Shown here piece after piece: positions 1-8,587 of a stretch of DNA of 64,000 bases. The DNA comes from Zwartia panacis (GTDB taxonomy: Bacteria; Pseudomonadota; Gammaproteobacteria; Burkholderiales; Burkholderiaceae_B): NCBI RefSeq assembly GCF_030410395.1, contig NZ_JAUHHF010000005.1:62001-126000 (forward strand), given 5' to 3'. Both the position numbers and the translations under genes were made by a program. Under the pieces are notes generated by a model. That model was not told the DNA's origin and ran no database searches. It was given only the letters and a program-made list of their open reading frames with translations. Each line of letters opens with the position of its first letter. Within the stretch, counting starts at the first letter, position 1.

Positions 1-379
1 TAAAGGTCGCCTCAAGTAAAAACTGATCTTTTTTGAGGTTTCTATTTTTGAGAGTGATCTCGCATACTTCAAAGTTTACGCCCCGCGAAACCAGTGCGGC
101 GACAAGCGGGGCATATTCAGCTTTGGACTTTTTGTCCTGGGCACCTTCCATGACGAGATCGACGCCGTTTGCATGCATCACGACAGTAATCTTTGTGTCT
201 GGAGCGACATCAAGATGATTCCGAATATTTCGGAGTCCTTTGATGCCCTGCAATTCAGCATCATCGACATGGTAGACAACTTTGTTGCCTTCTTTGACCG
301 GAGACTGTTGGGCAATCGCAGCTGGAGTTACCACGAAAAGAGCAGCACTCAGAACAAGCGTGGAGAAGATTGATTTCAT
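1..379 (-). CDS. DsrE-family periplasmic protein, partial (C-terminus off the window)
   Basis: The frame is open from the ATG at 379 to the left edge, about 126 codons. Residues 1-24 form a signal peptide ending AAIAQ. The rest reads as a DsrE/F-like alpha/beta domain: a TKITVVMHANGVDL strand and loop, then a SRGVNFEVCEIT segment carrying the single conserved Cys of periplasmic DsrE-like proteins. It begins only 3 bases after the soxB stop, so it is the last visible gene of the leftward sox operon. Proteins of this type occur in many sox clusters and may handle sulfane sulfur; that role here is inference. The stop lies outside the window. Confidence 0.8.
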   Translation of the reverse strand, partial: MKSIFSTLVLSAALFVVTPAAIAQQSPVKEGNKVVYHVDDAELQGIKGLRNIRNHLDVAPDTKITVVMHANGVDLVMEGAQDKKSKAEYAPLVAALVSRGVNFEVCEITLKNRNLKKDQFLLEATF

Positions 380-382
380 GAT

Positions 383-2107
383 TTATCCTGACATTCCCGG
401 GTTGTTTGCAGCGCCTTTGATGATAGGCAAGTTTGGAGTTTTGGCGGCGACAGTTTTGATCTGTCTGAGATAGGTCGACATCACATCCCAGATAGGTTCT
501 CCGCCGGCATCGCGCGCGGCTTCCGAAACGGGTGCCCAACCGGCGACTTTATAGGTTTTTGAGGCTTCGATTGTTTGAGCACCTATACGCATATCAGATA
601 TTCTGTTGCCTGCTGATGCGGTGGGATCGATTGTGTATTGCATACCGCCTACTCTCACCATATCGCCACCCTGCTGATAGTAGGGGTCAGGATTGAAGAG
701 GTTGTCCGCGACGTCTTCGAGAATCGTTTTGATCATCTCTCCGCTCATGGGCGTGAGTGTCGTGTATGGGTAGGTAATGGCTGTTTGATCCAGCAGGTGT
801 TCCATGGTGATGGCTTGACCAGGCAAAATCGATGTTCCCCACCTGAAACCCGGAGAGAAGGCGATTTCGGCGCCTTTCATTTCCATCAGACCGTCTACGA
901 TCAATTGGTCGAATGTCCCGTTGAAATTGCCCCGGCGGTAGAGTGAGCCTTGTGCAGTTGCGAGTTTTTCGTTGAGTTTAGTTTCAAAGGGCGCACGGAT
1001 TTTGTTGATCAGATCATCCATGGCTTTGTCAGCTGGCAAAAGATCTGCAAAAACTGGCATCAGACGATATCTAAAGTCAGCAACCTGACCATTTTTAACA
1101 TCAAGATCCAACACGCCAAGAAATTTGCTGTTGGAGCCCGCATTGGTCACAAGGGTCACGCCACCAGGATTACTGATTTTGACCGGTACGGGCACGCCAT
1201 CGTGCGTGTGGCCACCCAGGATGGCATCAATACCTCGAACGCGACTGGCCATTTTCAGATCGACATCCATGCCATTGTGCGAGAGGAGAATGACGGCCTG
1301 CGCGCCTTTGGAGCGTGCGAGGTTCACCGTTTTTTGCATATTCTCTTCGTCAATACCGAAAGACCAGTTTTCAACCAGATAGCGGGGATTCGCGATGGGG
1401 GTGTATGGAAAAGCTTGTCCGATGATCGCAACAGGTATCCCGTTCATTTCGCGTATCACGAACGCGTCAAAAACGGGATCTTCAAAATCCGTTGTTTTGA
1501 TATTTTGCGCGATAAAGTCAATTTTCCCGGCGAAATCCTTTTCAACGATTTCTTTGACACGCTGTTCGCCAAGGGTCATTTCCCAGTGCGCGGTCATGAT
1601 GTCGACACCGAGCGCCAGACAGGCGTCCACCATGTCTTGACCTTTGGTCCAGAGTGCGGTGCCTGAGCCTTGCCAGGTATCACCGCCATCCAGCAGCAGC
1701 GCACCAGGACGTGTCGCCCGGACCTGTTTAATGAGCGTTGCCAAATGCGCAAATCCACCGACTTTTCCAAACTGTAGGGCCGCTTTGTCAAAGTCAAGAT
1801 AAGTGAGCGCATGAGCATCGTGCGTGCCAGGCTTGATCCCGTAATGTTTCAGGAAAGCATCGCCCACCAGATGCGGTGGTTTTCCAAACTGACTCCCAAA
1901 CCCTAAATTGACGTTGGGCTCGCGGAAGTAAATGGGTTTGAGTTGTGCGTGACAATCGGTAAAGTGCATGAGGTGCACATTGCCGAATTTTGGCATGTCG
2001 TATAAAGAAGACGCAGCCTGTGCACGGCTTGTGCCCGCTCCAAGTGAGAGACCCGCCGCCGAGGCGATGGCCATCAGCTGCACAAATTCACGACGACTCA
2101 TAGCCAT
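383..2107 (-). CDS. soxB: SoxB thiosulfohydrolase
   Basis: SoxB is the dimanganese hydrolase of the periplasmic Sox system; it releases sulfate from the SoxY-bound cysteine S-sulfonate. The 574 residues start with a Tat signal (SRREFVQLM, hydrophobic stretch, ends SRAQA). The metallophosphatase/5'-nucleotidase metal motifs are visible: HFTDCHAQ near residue 49, LLDGGDTWQGS, and GGHTHDG mid-protein. Length is usual for the family. An AAGGAAG ribosome site lies upstream of the ATG at 2107. It follows soxX by 39 bases in soxCDYZAXB order. Confidence 0.97.
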   Translation of the reverse strand: MAMSRREFVQLMAIASAAGLSLGAGTSRAQAASSLYDMPKFGNVHLMHFTDCHAQLKPIYFREPNVNLGFGSQFGKPPHLVGDAFLKHYGIKPGTHDAHALTYLDFDKAALQFGKVGGFAHLATLIKQVRATRPGALLLDGGDTWQGSGTALWTKGQDMVDACLALGVDIMTAHWEMTLGEQRVKEIVEKDFAGKIDFIAQNIKTTDFEDPVFDAFVIREMNGIPVAIIGQAFPYTPIANPRYLVENWSFGIDEENMQKTVNLARSKGAQAVILLSHNGMDVDLKMASRVRGIDAILGGHTHDGVPVPVKISNPGGVTLVTNAGSNSKFLGVLDLDVKNGQVADFRYRLMPVFADLLPADKAMDDLINKIRAPFETKLNEKLATAQGSLYRRGNFNGTFDQLIVDGLMEMKGAEIAFSPGFRWGTSILPGQAITMEHLLDQTAITYPYTTLTPMSGEMIKTILEDVADNLFNPDPYYQQGGDMVRVGGMQYTIDPTASAGNRISDMRIGAQTIEASKTYKVAGWAPVSEAARDAGGEPIWDVMSTYLRQIKTVAAKTPNLPIIKGAANNPGMSG

Positions 2108-2146
2108 TATTTGCTTCCTTGCGACAAGATACTTGCGAACAGTGGA

Positions 2147-2779
2147 TTATTTGTTGACGGGTGACGCGGGATCCAACAAGAGCGCCATCACATCCTTGAT
2201 TTGCTGTTCGGTCAGCAGATTAAAGTGCGCCATACGAGGCATGTTGCTGCAAGCGTTATAGGCTTTGGAATTACTGATCCGGTTCCAGGTATAGACCAAG
2301 ATGGGTTCGCTGTTGCCGCGCATTTTTCCATACGCTAACAGTGAAGGACCAATGGTTCCGTGAGAAATTTCTTCCTTTGTGATTTGATGACAGTTGTAAC
2401 AGCCCCCACCATTCACAGTTTTGAGCGTGTCACTCCATGTCGCACCACGGCCGCTTTGGGCGACCGCTTCACCAGCCTTCCAGTCGCCTAAGTACTTGCC
2501 ATCAGAAGGTGGTTTGATTGCCGCAAGTGCCGCTTTTTGAAGTTCTTCAGCTTTCTTTTGTCCTGCTGCGCTTGCGCGAAATTTTTCGTCGGAACATAAA
2601 GCTTGAAATTCATCCTGCTTGATGCGATCCAGTTTCGCAATGCCTTGCTCACGGAAACTGCGTTCCATCACAGCTTGCACGGCGGGGTCAGTTTGTTGTG
2701 CCAGACTGGTTGCAGGGGTCCCTAGTGTTAGTAAGAGCGCGCTCAAACCAAGCGCGAGTTTTGTCAGTGTTGTTTTCAT
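2147..2779 (-). CDS. soxX: SoxX c-type cytochrome
   Basis: SoxX is the monoheme partner of SoxA. SoxAX oxidatively joins thiosulfate to the SoxY cysteine in the periplasm. A signal peptide ends near residue 28 (TSLAQ). The single heme site is CYNCH at residues 127-131, and a Met ligand is likely in the NMPRMAHFNLL segment near the C-terminus. At 210 residues it is the longer SoxX form, with a Lys/Ala-rich helical insert (about 60-90) before the heme domain. It lies 17 bases downstream of soxA, consistent with joint translation. Confidence 0.95.
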   Translation of the reverse strand: MKTTLTKLALGLSALLLTLGTPATSLAQQTDPAVQAVMERSFREQGIAKLDRIKQDEFQALCSDEKFRASAAGQKKAEELQKAALAAIKPPSDGKYLGDWKAGEAVAQSGRGATWSDTLKTVNGGGCYNCHQITKEEISHGTIGPSLLAYGKMRGNSEPILVYTWNRISNSKAYNACSNMPRMAHFNLLTEQQIKDVMALLLDPASPVNK

Positions 2780-2796
2780 TTGTATGCTCCCGCGAA

Positions 2797-3597
2797 TTAG
2801 CGCTTCAAGCCAGGGGTCTGAACCGTACCGCCATTGGCTGTGTTGGCCATAAAGACGGATAGTGCGATGGTGGCTTCGGATCCGTAGATGGGGAAAGGCA
2901 TGCGTTGCTGACGATAGCAGTCGTTCAGACGTTGTTGCATCGTCCAGAAAGTCCCGCTGGAAACGCGATAGGCAGGCCAGCTCCCCCAGCCCTCTGCAGC
3001 ACCTTTTGCAGTGGTCAGGTTGGGCAAATCTTGCATGCGAATGCGTTTGTTATCGACCGCATGACAAGAGGCACAGGAAAAATCCATTGGACCTCCCTGC
3101 AAATTAAATATCTTTTCACCGAGCGCCAGCATTTCCTTTTCTTTTGGATGTGTGGCCGGCACATTGATCTTTAACCCTTTTGACTGTGTGACAACGTAGG
3201 CGACAATGGCTTCCAGATCTTTGCGTACGCCTTTGCCAAAGGAGCCTTTCACGATGTCCGCTTCAGGAATCCCTTGCAAGGTATCCATGCACGTCATGAG
3301 CCGCGATTCAAGATCCTGAACACGATCGGTGTCTTTGAAATAGCGAGGGAGTTGCGCGGAGGCGCCTTGAACCACACCAGGTCCCAGTCCGAGATCGCAT
3401 TTTTCAAGGCTCGCGTTTTTGGGGCCCGCAGGTTTGGACCAGAGCTCTTCACCTTCGGCCTCGTAAAGCTCTGAGGGGTTGCCGTCTGCCAACATCCGAC
3501 GGTATTCGGCAAGCTGGTCGGATGCGGATTGCGCATAAACCATCGGAGTCGTACCGATCAGGCTTGCGACAAGCCCAGTAAAAATAGTGCGCTTCAT
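2797..3597 (-). CDS. soxA: SoxA c-type cytochrome (L-cysteine S-thiosulfotransferase subunit)
   Basis: SoxA is the catalytic subunit of SoxAX. Residues 1-22 are a signal peptide (ends VYAQ). The C-terminal half has heme site CASCH at 175-179 and the active-site cysteine C227 in RLNDCYRQQRMP. The N-terminal domain has cysteines (C67, C103) but no CxxCH, so this is the single-heme SoxA type with a probable disulfide in place of the lost first heme. 266 residues is normal. It lies 66 bases downstream of soxZ. Confidence 0.96.
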   Translation of the reverse strand: MKRTIFTGLVASLIGTTPMVYAQSASDQLAEYRRMLADGNPSELYEAEGEELWSKPAGPKNASLEKCDLGLGPGVVQGASAQLPRYFKDTDRVQDLESRLMTCMDTLQGIPEADIVKGSFGKGVRKDLEAIVAYVVTQSKGLKINVPATHPKEKEMLALGEKIFNLQGGPMDFSCASCHAVDNKRIRMQDLPNLTTAKGAAEGWGSWPAYRVSSGTFWTMQQRLNDCYRQQRMPFPIYGSEATIALSVFMANTANGGTVQTPGLKR

Positions 3598-3663
3598 GGA
3601 GTGTCTCCTATATCGCCTGCCTGATGGGATGACAATGTTGCATCCTTCGGGAAAGACAAATTT

Positions 3664-3978
3664 TTATTTGATATCGGTTTTATCGGTGCGTGTTTCGCCT
3701 TTGTTGTCGACCCAGGTCACGGAAATGGAGTCACCCTTTTTTGCGGAGCCATTCAGTTTGAAATGAAGAAACGGATCCTTGGAGACCGCGGGTCCAAACT
3801 GTGCGCCGTAGACGAGTTTGTCGCCGACCTTGGCTTCGACGGTTGAGATAAACCATGCGGGGATCGCCGTGCCTTCTGGTGTTTTGCGCTGACCTGTTTC
3901 CATATCGTGTTTCATCAGAACGCGAACATCCACGACGCCGTCTTTTTCTGTTGCACGAATACGCATTGGACTTGCCAT
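3664..3978 (-). CDS. soxZ: SoxZ sulfur-carrier scaffold subunit
   Basis: SoxZ forms the SoxYZ carrier complex. The 104-residue protein has the all-beta SoxZ pattern (MRIRATEKDGVVDVRVLMKHDMETG region cut to: VRVLMKHDMETG, then PAWFISTVEAKVGDK and DKTDIK at the end). It has no signal peptide, as expected, since SoxZ is carried out with Tat-exported SoxY. It lies 84 bases downstream of soxY. Confidence 0.95.
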   Translation of the reverse strand: MASPMRIRATEKDGVVDVRVLMKHDMETGQRKTPEGTAIPAWFISTVEAKVGDKLVYGAQFGPAVSKDPFLHFKLNGSAKKGDSISVTWVDNKGETRTDKTDIK

Positions 3979-4062
3979 GATTAATTCTCCTAGACTGTCT
4001 GTGTGCCCCGAGCGGGCAATTCTTTGTATTGAAAAAGGATAAGGTGTTGATTGCGCAAGGGG

Positions 4063-4515
4063 TTAACCGCCACAACCGCCCAGCGTGACTTTGACTTCTT
4101 TCGAAGCCATCAGCCACTTACCATCCACCTTGGCCAATGCAAAGACATTGGAGGTCTGACCCATTTTGACGCGTGTTGATGCAAACGCTTCCGCGCCTGC
4201 GGGGATGATAAACATCGCGGCCATCGCATTTGGATTCTTTTCTACCAGAATCGCCATTTCAGTCGCTTTCAAATTGGTTTCCACACCGACAGGAACAACC
4301 GCGCCGTTTTCAGCGATATCTGGCGCACGTAGTATCACTGCATCTGATTGTTGAGGTGCGCTACCGCCCAATACTTTGACGACGTCATCGAGAGTTTTCG
4401 CTTCGAAAGCGGCCTTATTCCAAGTCGCAGCTTCAGCTTCGGTCATCAGACCTGCGCTCGCCATCAGACCGACCAGGGCCGTCATTTGCAAAAGTCTGCG
4501 TCGCTGTACGTTCAT
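4063..4515 (-). CDS. soxY: SoxY sulfur-carrier protein
   Basis: SoxY carries the thiosulfate-derived sulfur on a C-terminal cysteine. The 150-residue protein has a Tat signal (QRRRLLQMTALVG, ends AEAA) and ends in the diagnostic flexible arm GGCGG, with carrier C148. The middle has the SoxY beta-sandwich pattern (NGAVVPVGVET, IPAGAEAFASTRVKMG). It sits between soxD and soxZ in the leftward operon. Confidence 0.97.
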   Translation of the reverse strand: MNVQRRRLLQMTALVGLMASAGLMTEAEAATWNKAAFEAKTLDDVVKVLGGSAPQQSDAVILRAPDIAENGAVVPVGVETNLKATEMAILVEKNPNAMAAMFIIPAGAEAFASTRVKMGQTSNVFALAKVDGKWLMASKEVKVTLGGCGG

Positions 4516-4585
4516 GATTGTTCCTTTACGGATAAATATAGAAAAGAAAAAATATTGTTAGTCGAAAAGTGTATGAAAATGAAAA

Positions 4586-5695
4586 TTAAGAACCGTTCAG
4601 CATCCACTTCACCAGGCGAGTGATTTCGTCATCCGGGACTTGGGGGTGGGGAGGCATCGGTATCGCGCCCCAGGCGCCCGAGCCACCGGCTTTGACTTTA
4701 GCACTAAGCTTGGCGACTGCATCCTGATCTTTATACTTTTTAGCAATATCGCTCATTGAGGGACCGACTCCCTTCGCTGCAGGCGCATGACAGGCCGCAC
4801 AATTATTTTTTGTGAACGACTGTTGAAGGGCTGCTGAGTCTGCTTGAGCTGTTGTGGATTGAGCAAGTGTGACGGAGCCGGCGTTGACGGCCGTCTGTGC
4901 GCTTGCCACTTTGGCGACATATTGGGCGCCAGGCAGATTTTTGAGAGGGGGTTGTGTCGAATCAATGCCGCGATAAGGGCCGTACGTCCGATTTTGTTCT
5001 GCGATGTTGTGGTGTGCATTCCTGGCGAAGTCAGGCAGGGTCGATGTAATCTTGACTTCTGGAACGCAGTTTGTCATGCATGCGTCTGCTTTGACATCCG
5101 GTGTTCCTGATACTGTCCACATTCCGTGTTGAGTGGTCATGCCGTTTCGGTTTGGCATACGTGCTTGAACTTCCGCAATATTCTGGTCGCTTAATTTGAA
5201 ATCCTCTGGGACGATTTCACCGAGCGCCAGTATATAAGCGACCAACGCGTAGGTATCGTCGGCCGACAGGGTTCGCGGCGCGTTCCAGGGCATCGCGCGA
5301 TAGATGTAGTCGTACAGGGTCGATACGGTCGGAACTTTCATGAGCGTTGTACGCTGCGGCTGATTTTGAGAGGTCAGTGATGCAACCTTTCCCGTCTCAA
5401 TATCTTTAGCCGTTGTACCGCCCACGATGGGTGTAAAGACCTCATTCGATTCGCCAAAGGCTCCATGACAGCTGGCGCACTTTGCTTCCCATATTTCCTG
5501 ACCCTGGTCGGCCGTGCCTGCGCCCTTTGGTAAGCCCTTGAAGTCGGGTCTGACATCGATATCCCATGCCGCGACTTCCGCCGGTGTCGCAACACGACCG
5601 ATCCCGGTGTATTGCGAGACATCCTGTGCTTGAACAAGCGCGCTCGCAAGCGCCAGGCCAGCAAGGCTAGTGAGAGTTTTAACCAACTTGTACAT
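4586..5695 (-). CDS. soxD: SoxD diheme c-type cytochrome
   Basis: SoxD is the cytochrome subunit of sulfane dehydrogenase SoxCD and passes six electrons per thiosulfate to the respiratory chain. Taking the ATG at 5695 gives 369 residues beginning with a signal peptide (MYKLVKTL to VQAQ). The frame is open further upstream to 5851, but that stretch lies inside soxC and has no export signal. Hemes sit at CASCH 73-77 and CAACH 299-303, with a PMPPH Met-ligand region near the end. A CxxxC pair (ACMTNCVP) lies between the heme domains. The start overlaps the soxC stop by 17 bases, implying translational coupling. Confidence 0.94.
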   Translation of the reverse strand: MYKLVKTLTSLAGLALASALVQAQDVSQYTGIGRVATPAEVAAWDIDVRPDFKGLPKGAGTADQGQEIWEAKCASCHGAFGESNEVFTPIVGGTTAKDIETGKVASLTSQNQPQRTTLMKVPTVSTLYDYIYRAMPWNAPRTLSADDTYALVAYILALGEIVPEDFKLSDQNIAEVQARMPNRNGMTTQHGMWTVSGTPDVKADACMTNCVPEVKITSTLPDFARNAHHNIAEQNRTYGPYRGIDSTQPPLKNLPGAQYVAKVASAQTAVNAGSVTLAQSTTAQADSAALQQSFTKNNCAACHAPAAKGVGPSMSDIAKKYKDQDAVAKLSAKVKAGGSGAWGAIPMPPHPQVPDDEITRLVKWMLNGS

Positions 5696-7040
5696 TGCTG
5701 ACCTCACCGTTGATATCGACTTTCCAGGATTGAATGGCGTTGTTGTGATAAATGGATCGCGTTCCGCGCACTTCCCTGAGCATGCGGATCGGGGGCTGTA
5801 CATATCCAGTCTCGTCGATGGCACGCGACTGCAGGATGGCGGGCTTTCCATTCCAGGTCCAGTTGATGTTGAAGCGTGTCAGGGCTTTGCTCAAGATGGG
5901 CGTTTCAAGTCTGGCCTCTCGCCAGTTGCGACCCCCGTCGACTGAAACATCGACGCGTTTGATTTTTCCACGACCGGACCAGGCAATTCCGCTGATGTTG
6001 TAAAAACCAGTGGTGAGAAGCTGTTGTCCGCCCGACGGCGTTGTGATGACTGATTTGCATTCCTGGATGGAGGTGTATTGTCTGTGCATGCCATCGGGCA
6101 TGAGATCGACATAGTGAATCGATTCGTCCTTGGCGCCATAGGGCATGTCGCCCACCTCGATCCGGCGCAGCCATTTGACTGAACTCACGCCCTGGACCCC
6201 TGGAACGAGCAGTCGCAAGGGATAGCCATTTTCCGGGCGTAACATTTCGCCGTTCATACCCCAGACAACCAGTACGTCATCGCGCGCCATTTCCATTGGA
6301 ATGGTGCGCGTCATGCCTGATCCATCACCACCCTCGGCCAGGACGTATTTCCCCTTGGAGTAGTCGGCACCGACCATATCCAGCAGAATGGAAAGAGGCA
6401 CGCCCGTGAACTCGCAACAGGAAATCATGCCGTGCGTGTATTGAACGGTCGGCACGGCGACATTACCCCACTCCATTCCGGTATTGGCACCACACTCGAT
6501 GAAGTGAATCCGCGAGACCGAAGGTAAACGCATCAGGTCTTCCATCGTGAAGACCATGTCTTTTTTGACGAGTCCATTGATCATCAAGCGATGTTGAGCG
6601 GGATCTACGTCGTACCAGCCTTGATGGTGGCGTTCAAAGTGCAAACCGCTTGGCGTGATGATGCCGAATAGCCCTTGCAAGGGGGCAAAGGCCACAGAGG
6701 CTGCTGAAACACGTGTCAGACCAGGTGATTCACGCCGCTGTAGATTGGCCTCGTACTTCGAGGGCATGCCGTAAGGTTTGGCTGCGACGGGCTGTCCAAG
6801 CGTGGTTTGCCAGGCTTGTTTTTGCAAAATGGCAGGTTCCCCCTGGTTGGCCCGGACCGGTGCAGTCATGCCCCCGGCGGCGGCTGCCATGGCTCCAAAA
6901 AAACTATGACGCAAGAAGCCCCGACGCGTATCGTCCATTCCTTTTTCGGTCAACTCAGTGGCGAAGTCTCTGGACAAAAAGTTCTCAGGAGCTTTTTTTA
7001 GTTTCCCAGGCTCAAGCGCGAAGTCTTTTGGATTCAACAT
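5679..7040 (-). CDS. soxC: SoxC sulfane dehydrogenase molybdopterin subunit
   Basis: SoxC is the sulfite-oxidase-family molybdenum subunit that oxidises the outer sulfur of SoxY-bound persulfide. It has 453 residues. A twin-arginine motif (DTRRGFLRHSF, about 38-48) lies behind an N-terminal extension of about 35 residues. The Moco cysteine is C183 in HFIECGANTG, and a dimerisation domain follows (ISGIAWSGRGKIKRVDVS region). It is the first gene of the leftward sox operon and faces a divergent operon across 207 bases with inverted repeats. SoxCD marks a complete Sox pathway that goes to sulfate rather than stored sulfur. Confidence 0.95.
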   Translation of the reverse strand: MLNPKDFALEPGKLKKAPENFLSRDFATELTEKGMDDTRRGFLRHSFFGAMAAAAGGMTAPVRANQGEPAILQKQAWQTTLGQPVAAKPYGMPSKYEANLQRRESPGLTRVSAASVAFAPLQGLFGIITPSGLHFERHHQGWYDVDPAQHRLMINGLVKKDMVFTMEDLMRLPSVSRIHFIECGANTGMEWGNVAVPTVQYTHGMISCCEFTGVPLSILLDMVGADYSKGKYVLAEGGDGSGMTRTIPMEMARDDVLVVWGMNGEMLRPENGYPLRLLVPGVQGVSSVKWLRRIEVGDMPYGAKDESIHYVDLMPDGMHRQYTSIQECKSVITTPSGGQQLLTTGFYNISGIAWSGRGKIKRVDVSVDGGRNWREARLETPILSKALTRFNINWTWNGKPAILQSRAIDETGYVQPPIRMLREVRGTRSIYHNNAIQSWKVDINGEVSNVQVG

Positions 7041-7100
7041 AGTTCTAGCTCGTTTGAAACTTTGATTGAAGTAGGAGTTCTTTTTCTAATGATATCTATA

Positions 7101-7154
7101 TATTACTTTGTTATAAACAAATTTCTCAAAGTAATAAGTAGGTAAAAGTACCTA
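7101..7154. promoter_or_regulatory. Two inverted repeats in the divergent sox control region
   Basis: Arms TATTACTTTG (7101-7110) and CAAAGTAATA (7127-7136) are perfect complements with a 16-base spacer. Next to them, TAGGTA (7139-7144) and TACCTA (7149-7154) form a second, shorter palindrome. Both lie in the A+T-rich gap between soxC and the divergent hydrolase-cytochrome-FCSD genes, so one regulator could control both directions. No regulator is encoded in the visible locus. The operator role is inference. Confidence 0.5.
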
Positions 7155-7247
7155 TTTCCCCCTTTAGACTAGGCGAGGCTTACCCTAATATAGAGGCCAG
7201 AGCGCTTCATTCGCCCACAAATTAAAATAATACTTAGGAGAGTATGC

Positions 7248-8147
7248 ATGGGTCAGGATCACATCACAGACATCGAGGCCTTGGGTGGCCACTCAACTCG
7301 TTCACGCAGAGAGTTTTTGCGTAATACCTCCGCAATCGGAATGGGCTTGGGATTTGCATCTGTCGCACAGCCGACTTTTGCACAAGTCATACAAACTGAT
7401 TTTGTCGGGATCAAGGCGGGTGAGGAAACAATCGTCGACGGCGATACTGAATTATTTGCATACGTGGCTAGGCCCACCAATGCGAGTGGCGCTCTACCCG
7501 TAGTCGTGATCGCGAGTGAAATTTTCGGCGTCCATGAACACATCGCTGACATTGCACGCCGATTTGCCAAGTTAGGTTATCTGGCGATCGCACCCGAATT
7601 TTTTACCCGTGCAGGTGATCCATCGGCACTCGGAACGATGGCGGAAATTGTGTCGCAAATCGTTTCAAAAACGCCAGATAAACAAGTCATGTCAGATATC
7701 GAGGTGGCGATTAAATGGGCGAGCGCGCATGGAGGAGATCTTAAAAGAATCGGCATGACTGGGTTTTGCTGGGGTGGCCGCATCACGTGGTTAGCCTGCG
7801 CGAACATTCCCCAAATACGCGCAGGAGTCGCCTGGTACGGAAGACTGGTGGGAGACAAAAGTGACAACTTTCCCCAGCATCCCGTTGATTTGGCCGATAA
7901 ACTCACAGCACCCGTACTCGGTTTATACGGTGGAAAGGATACCGGGATCGGACTGGATACTGTGGACAAGATGAAGGCGGCACTCAGCGCGGCAACAGGT
8001 AATCAGGCAGCTGCGCAGAGCAGGTTTGAAATCTATCCCGATGCGCCACATGCGTTTCATGCCGATTATCGTGCGACCTACCAACCCGGTCCGGCAAAAG
8101 ATGGCTGGGAAAAATGTCTGCAATGGTTCAAGAAAAATGGCGTTTAA
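7248..8147 (+). CDS. Tat-exported dienelactone-hydrolase-family protein
   Basis: An alpha/beta hydrolase of the dienelactone hydrolase family, 299 residues. Residues 18-45 form a Tat signal (TRSRREFLRN, hydrophobic run, ends PTFAQ). Catalytic elements are visible: nucleophile C174 in GFCWGG, an Asp in YGGKDTGIG, and a His in PHAFHADY. A TTAGGAGAG ribosome site precedes the ATG. It opens the rightward operon of cytochrome c and FCSD flavoprotein. Most family members are cytoplasmic, so export fits a periplasmic job next to Sox and FCSD, but the substrate is unknown. Confidence 0.85.
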   Translation: MGQDHITDIEALGGHSTRSRREFLRNTSAIGMGLGFASVAQPTFAQVIQTDFVGIKAGEETIVDGDTELFAYVARPTNASGALPVVVIASEIFGVHEHIADIARRFAKLGYLAIAPEFFTRAGDPSALGTMAEIVSQIVSKTPDKQVMSDIEVAIKWASAHGGDLKRIGMTGFCWGGRITWLACANIPQIRAGVAWYGRLVGDKSDNFPQHPVDLADKLTAPVLGLYGGKDTGIGLDTVDKMKAALSAATGNQAAAQSRFEIYPDAPHAFHADYRATYQPGPAKDGWEKCLQWFKKNGV

Positions 8148-8242
8148 TAGCGTGTGAATTCGAGGGTTAACCTTGATTGCCAAGCGGACATCGTAAAAGA
8201 GACGATGACGGGCAATCGTGAAAATGTTTAAGGAGTATGGCT

Positions 8243-8575
8243 ATGCGAAAGTATCTATTGAGAGCAGCGCTTGCGTTATCGGGGGTCTTGGGTTTGGCGA
8301 TGACTGGCGTCACGCAAGCGCAAGATATTCAAGCGCAGCGTTTATACAACCAGAGTCTCGCCGCGACATGCGCAAACTGCCATGGAACAAACGGAGTGAG
8401 TGTGCCGGGTGTCGCGATACCGATGATTCATCAACTCTCGGAATCGGTCATGTATGAACGTCTGATGGAATACAAGTCTGGCAAACGAACCGGGACGATC
8501 ATGCACCAGCTCGCAAAAGGCTATACCGACGAACAACTCAAAACAATTGCTAGCGTTCTGGGCAAGAAAAATTAA
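8243..8575 (+). CDS. Small c-type cytochrome (probable FCSD cytochrome partner)
   Basis: A 110-residue monoheme cytochrome c: signal peptide (MRKYLLRAAL to TQAQ), heme site CANCH, and a C-terminal Met region around TIMHQLAKGY. The ATG at 8243 is preferred over the in-frame ATG at 8237, because AGGAG at 8231-8235 sits 7 bases before the former and only 1 base before the latter. It lies 12 bases upstream of the FCSD flavoprotein, matching fccA/soxE-fccB/soxF pairs. It is therefore the likely electron acceptor of the flavoprotein. Confidence 0.85.
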   Translation: MRKYLLRAALALSGVLGLAMTGVTQAQDIQAQRLYNQSLAATCANCHGTNGVSVPGVAIPMIHQLSESVMYERLMEYKSGKRTGTIMHQLAKGYTDEQLKTIASVLGKKN

Positions 8576-8587
8576 AGGGGTATCAAC

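Noticed and set aside
950-1666. 238-codon plus-strand open frame
   Set aside because: Antisense to soxB with intact metal motifs on the other strand; no family pattern.
5696-5851. N-terminal 52-codon extension of SoxD
   Set aside because: It lies inside soxC, lacks an export signal, and would push the clear signal peptide at 5695 inside the protein.
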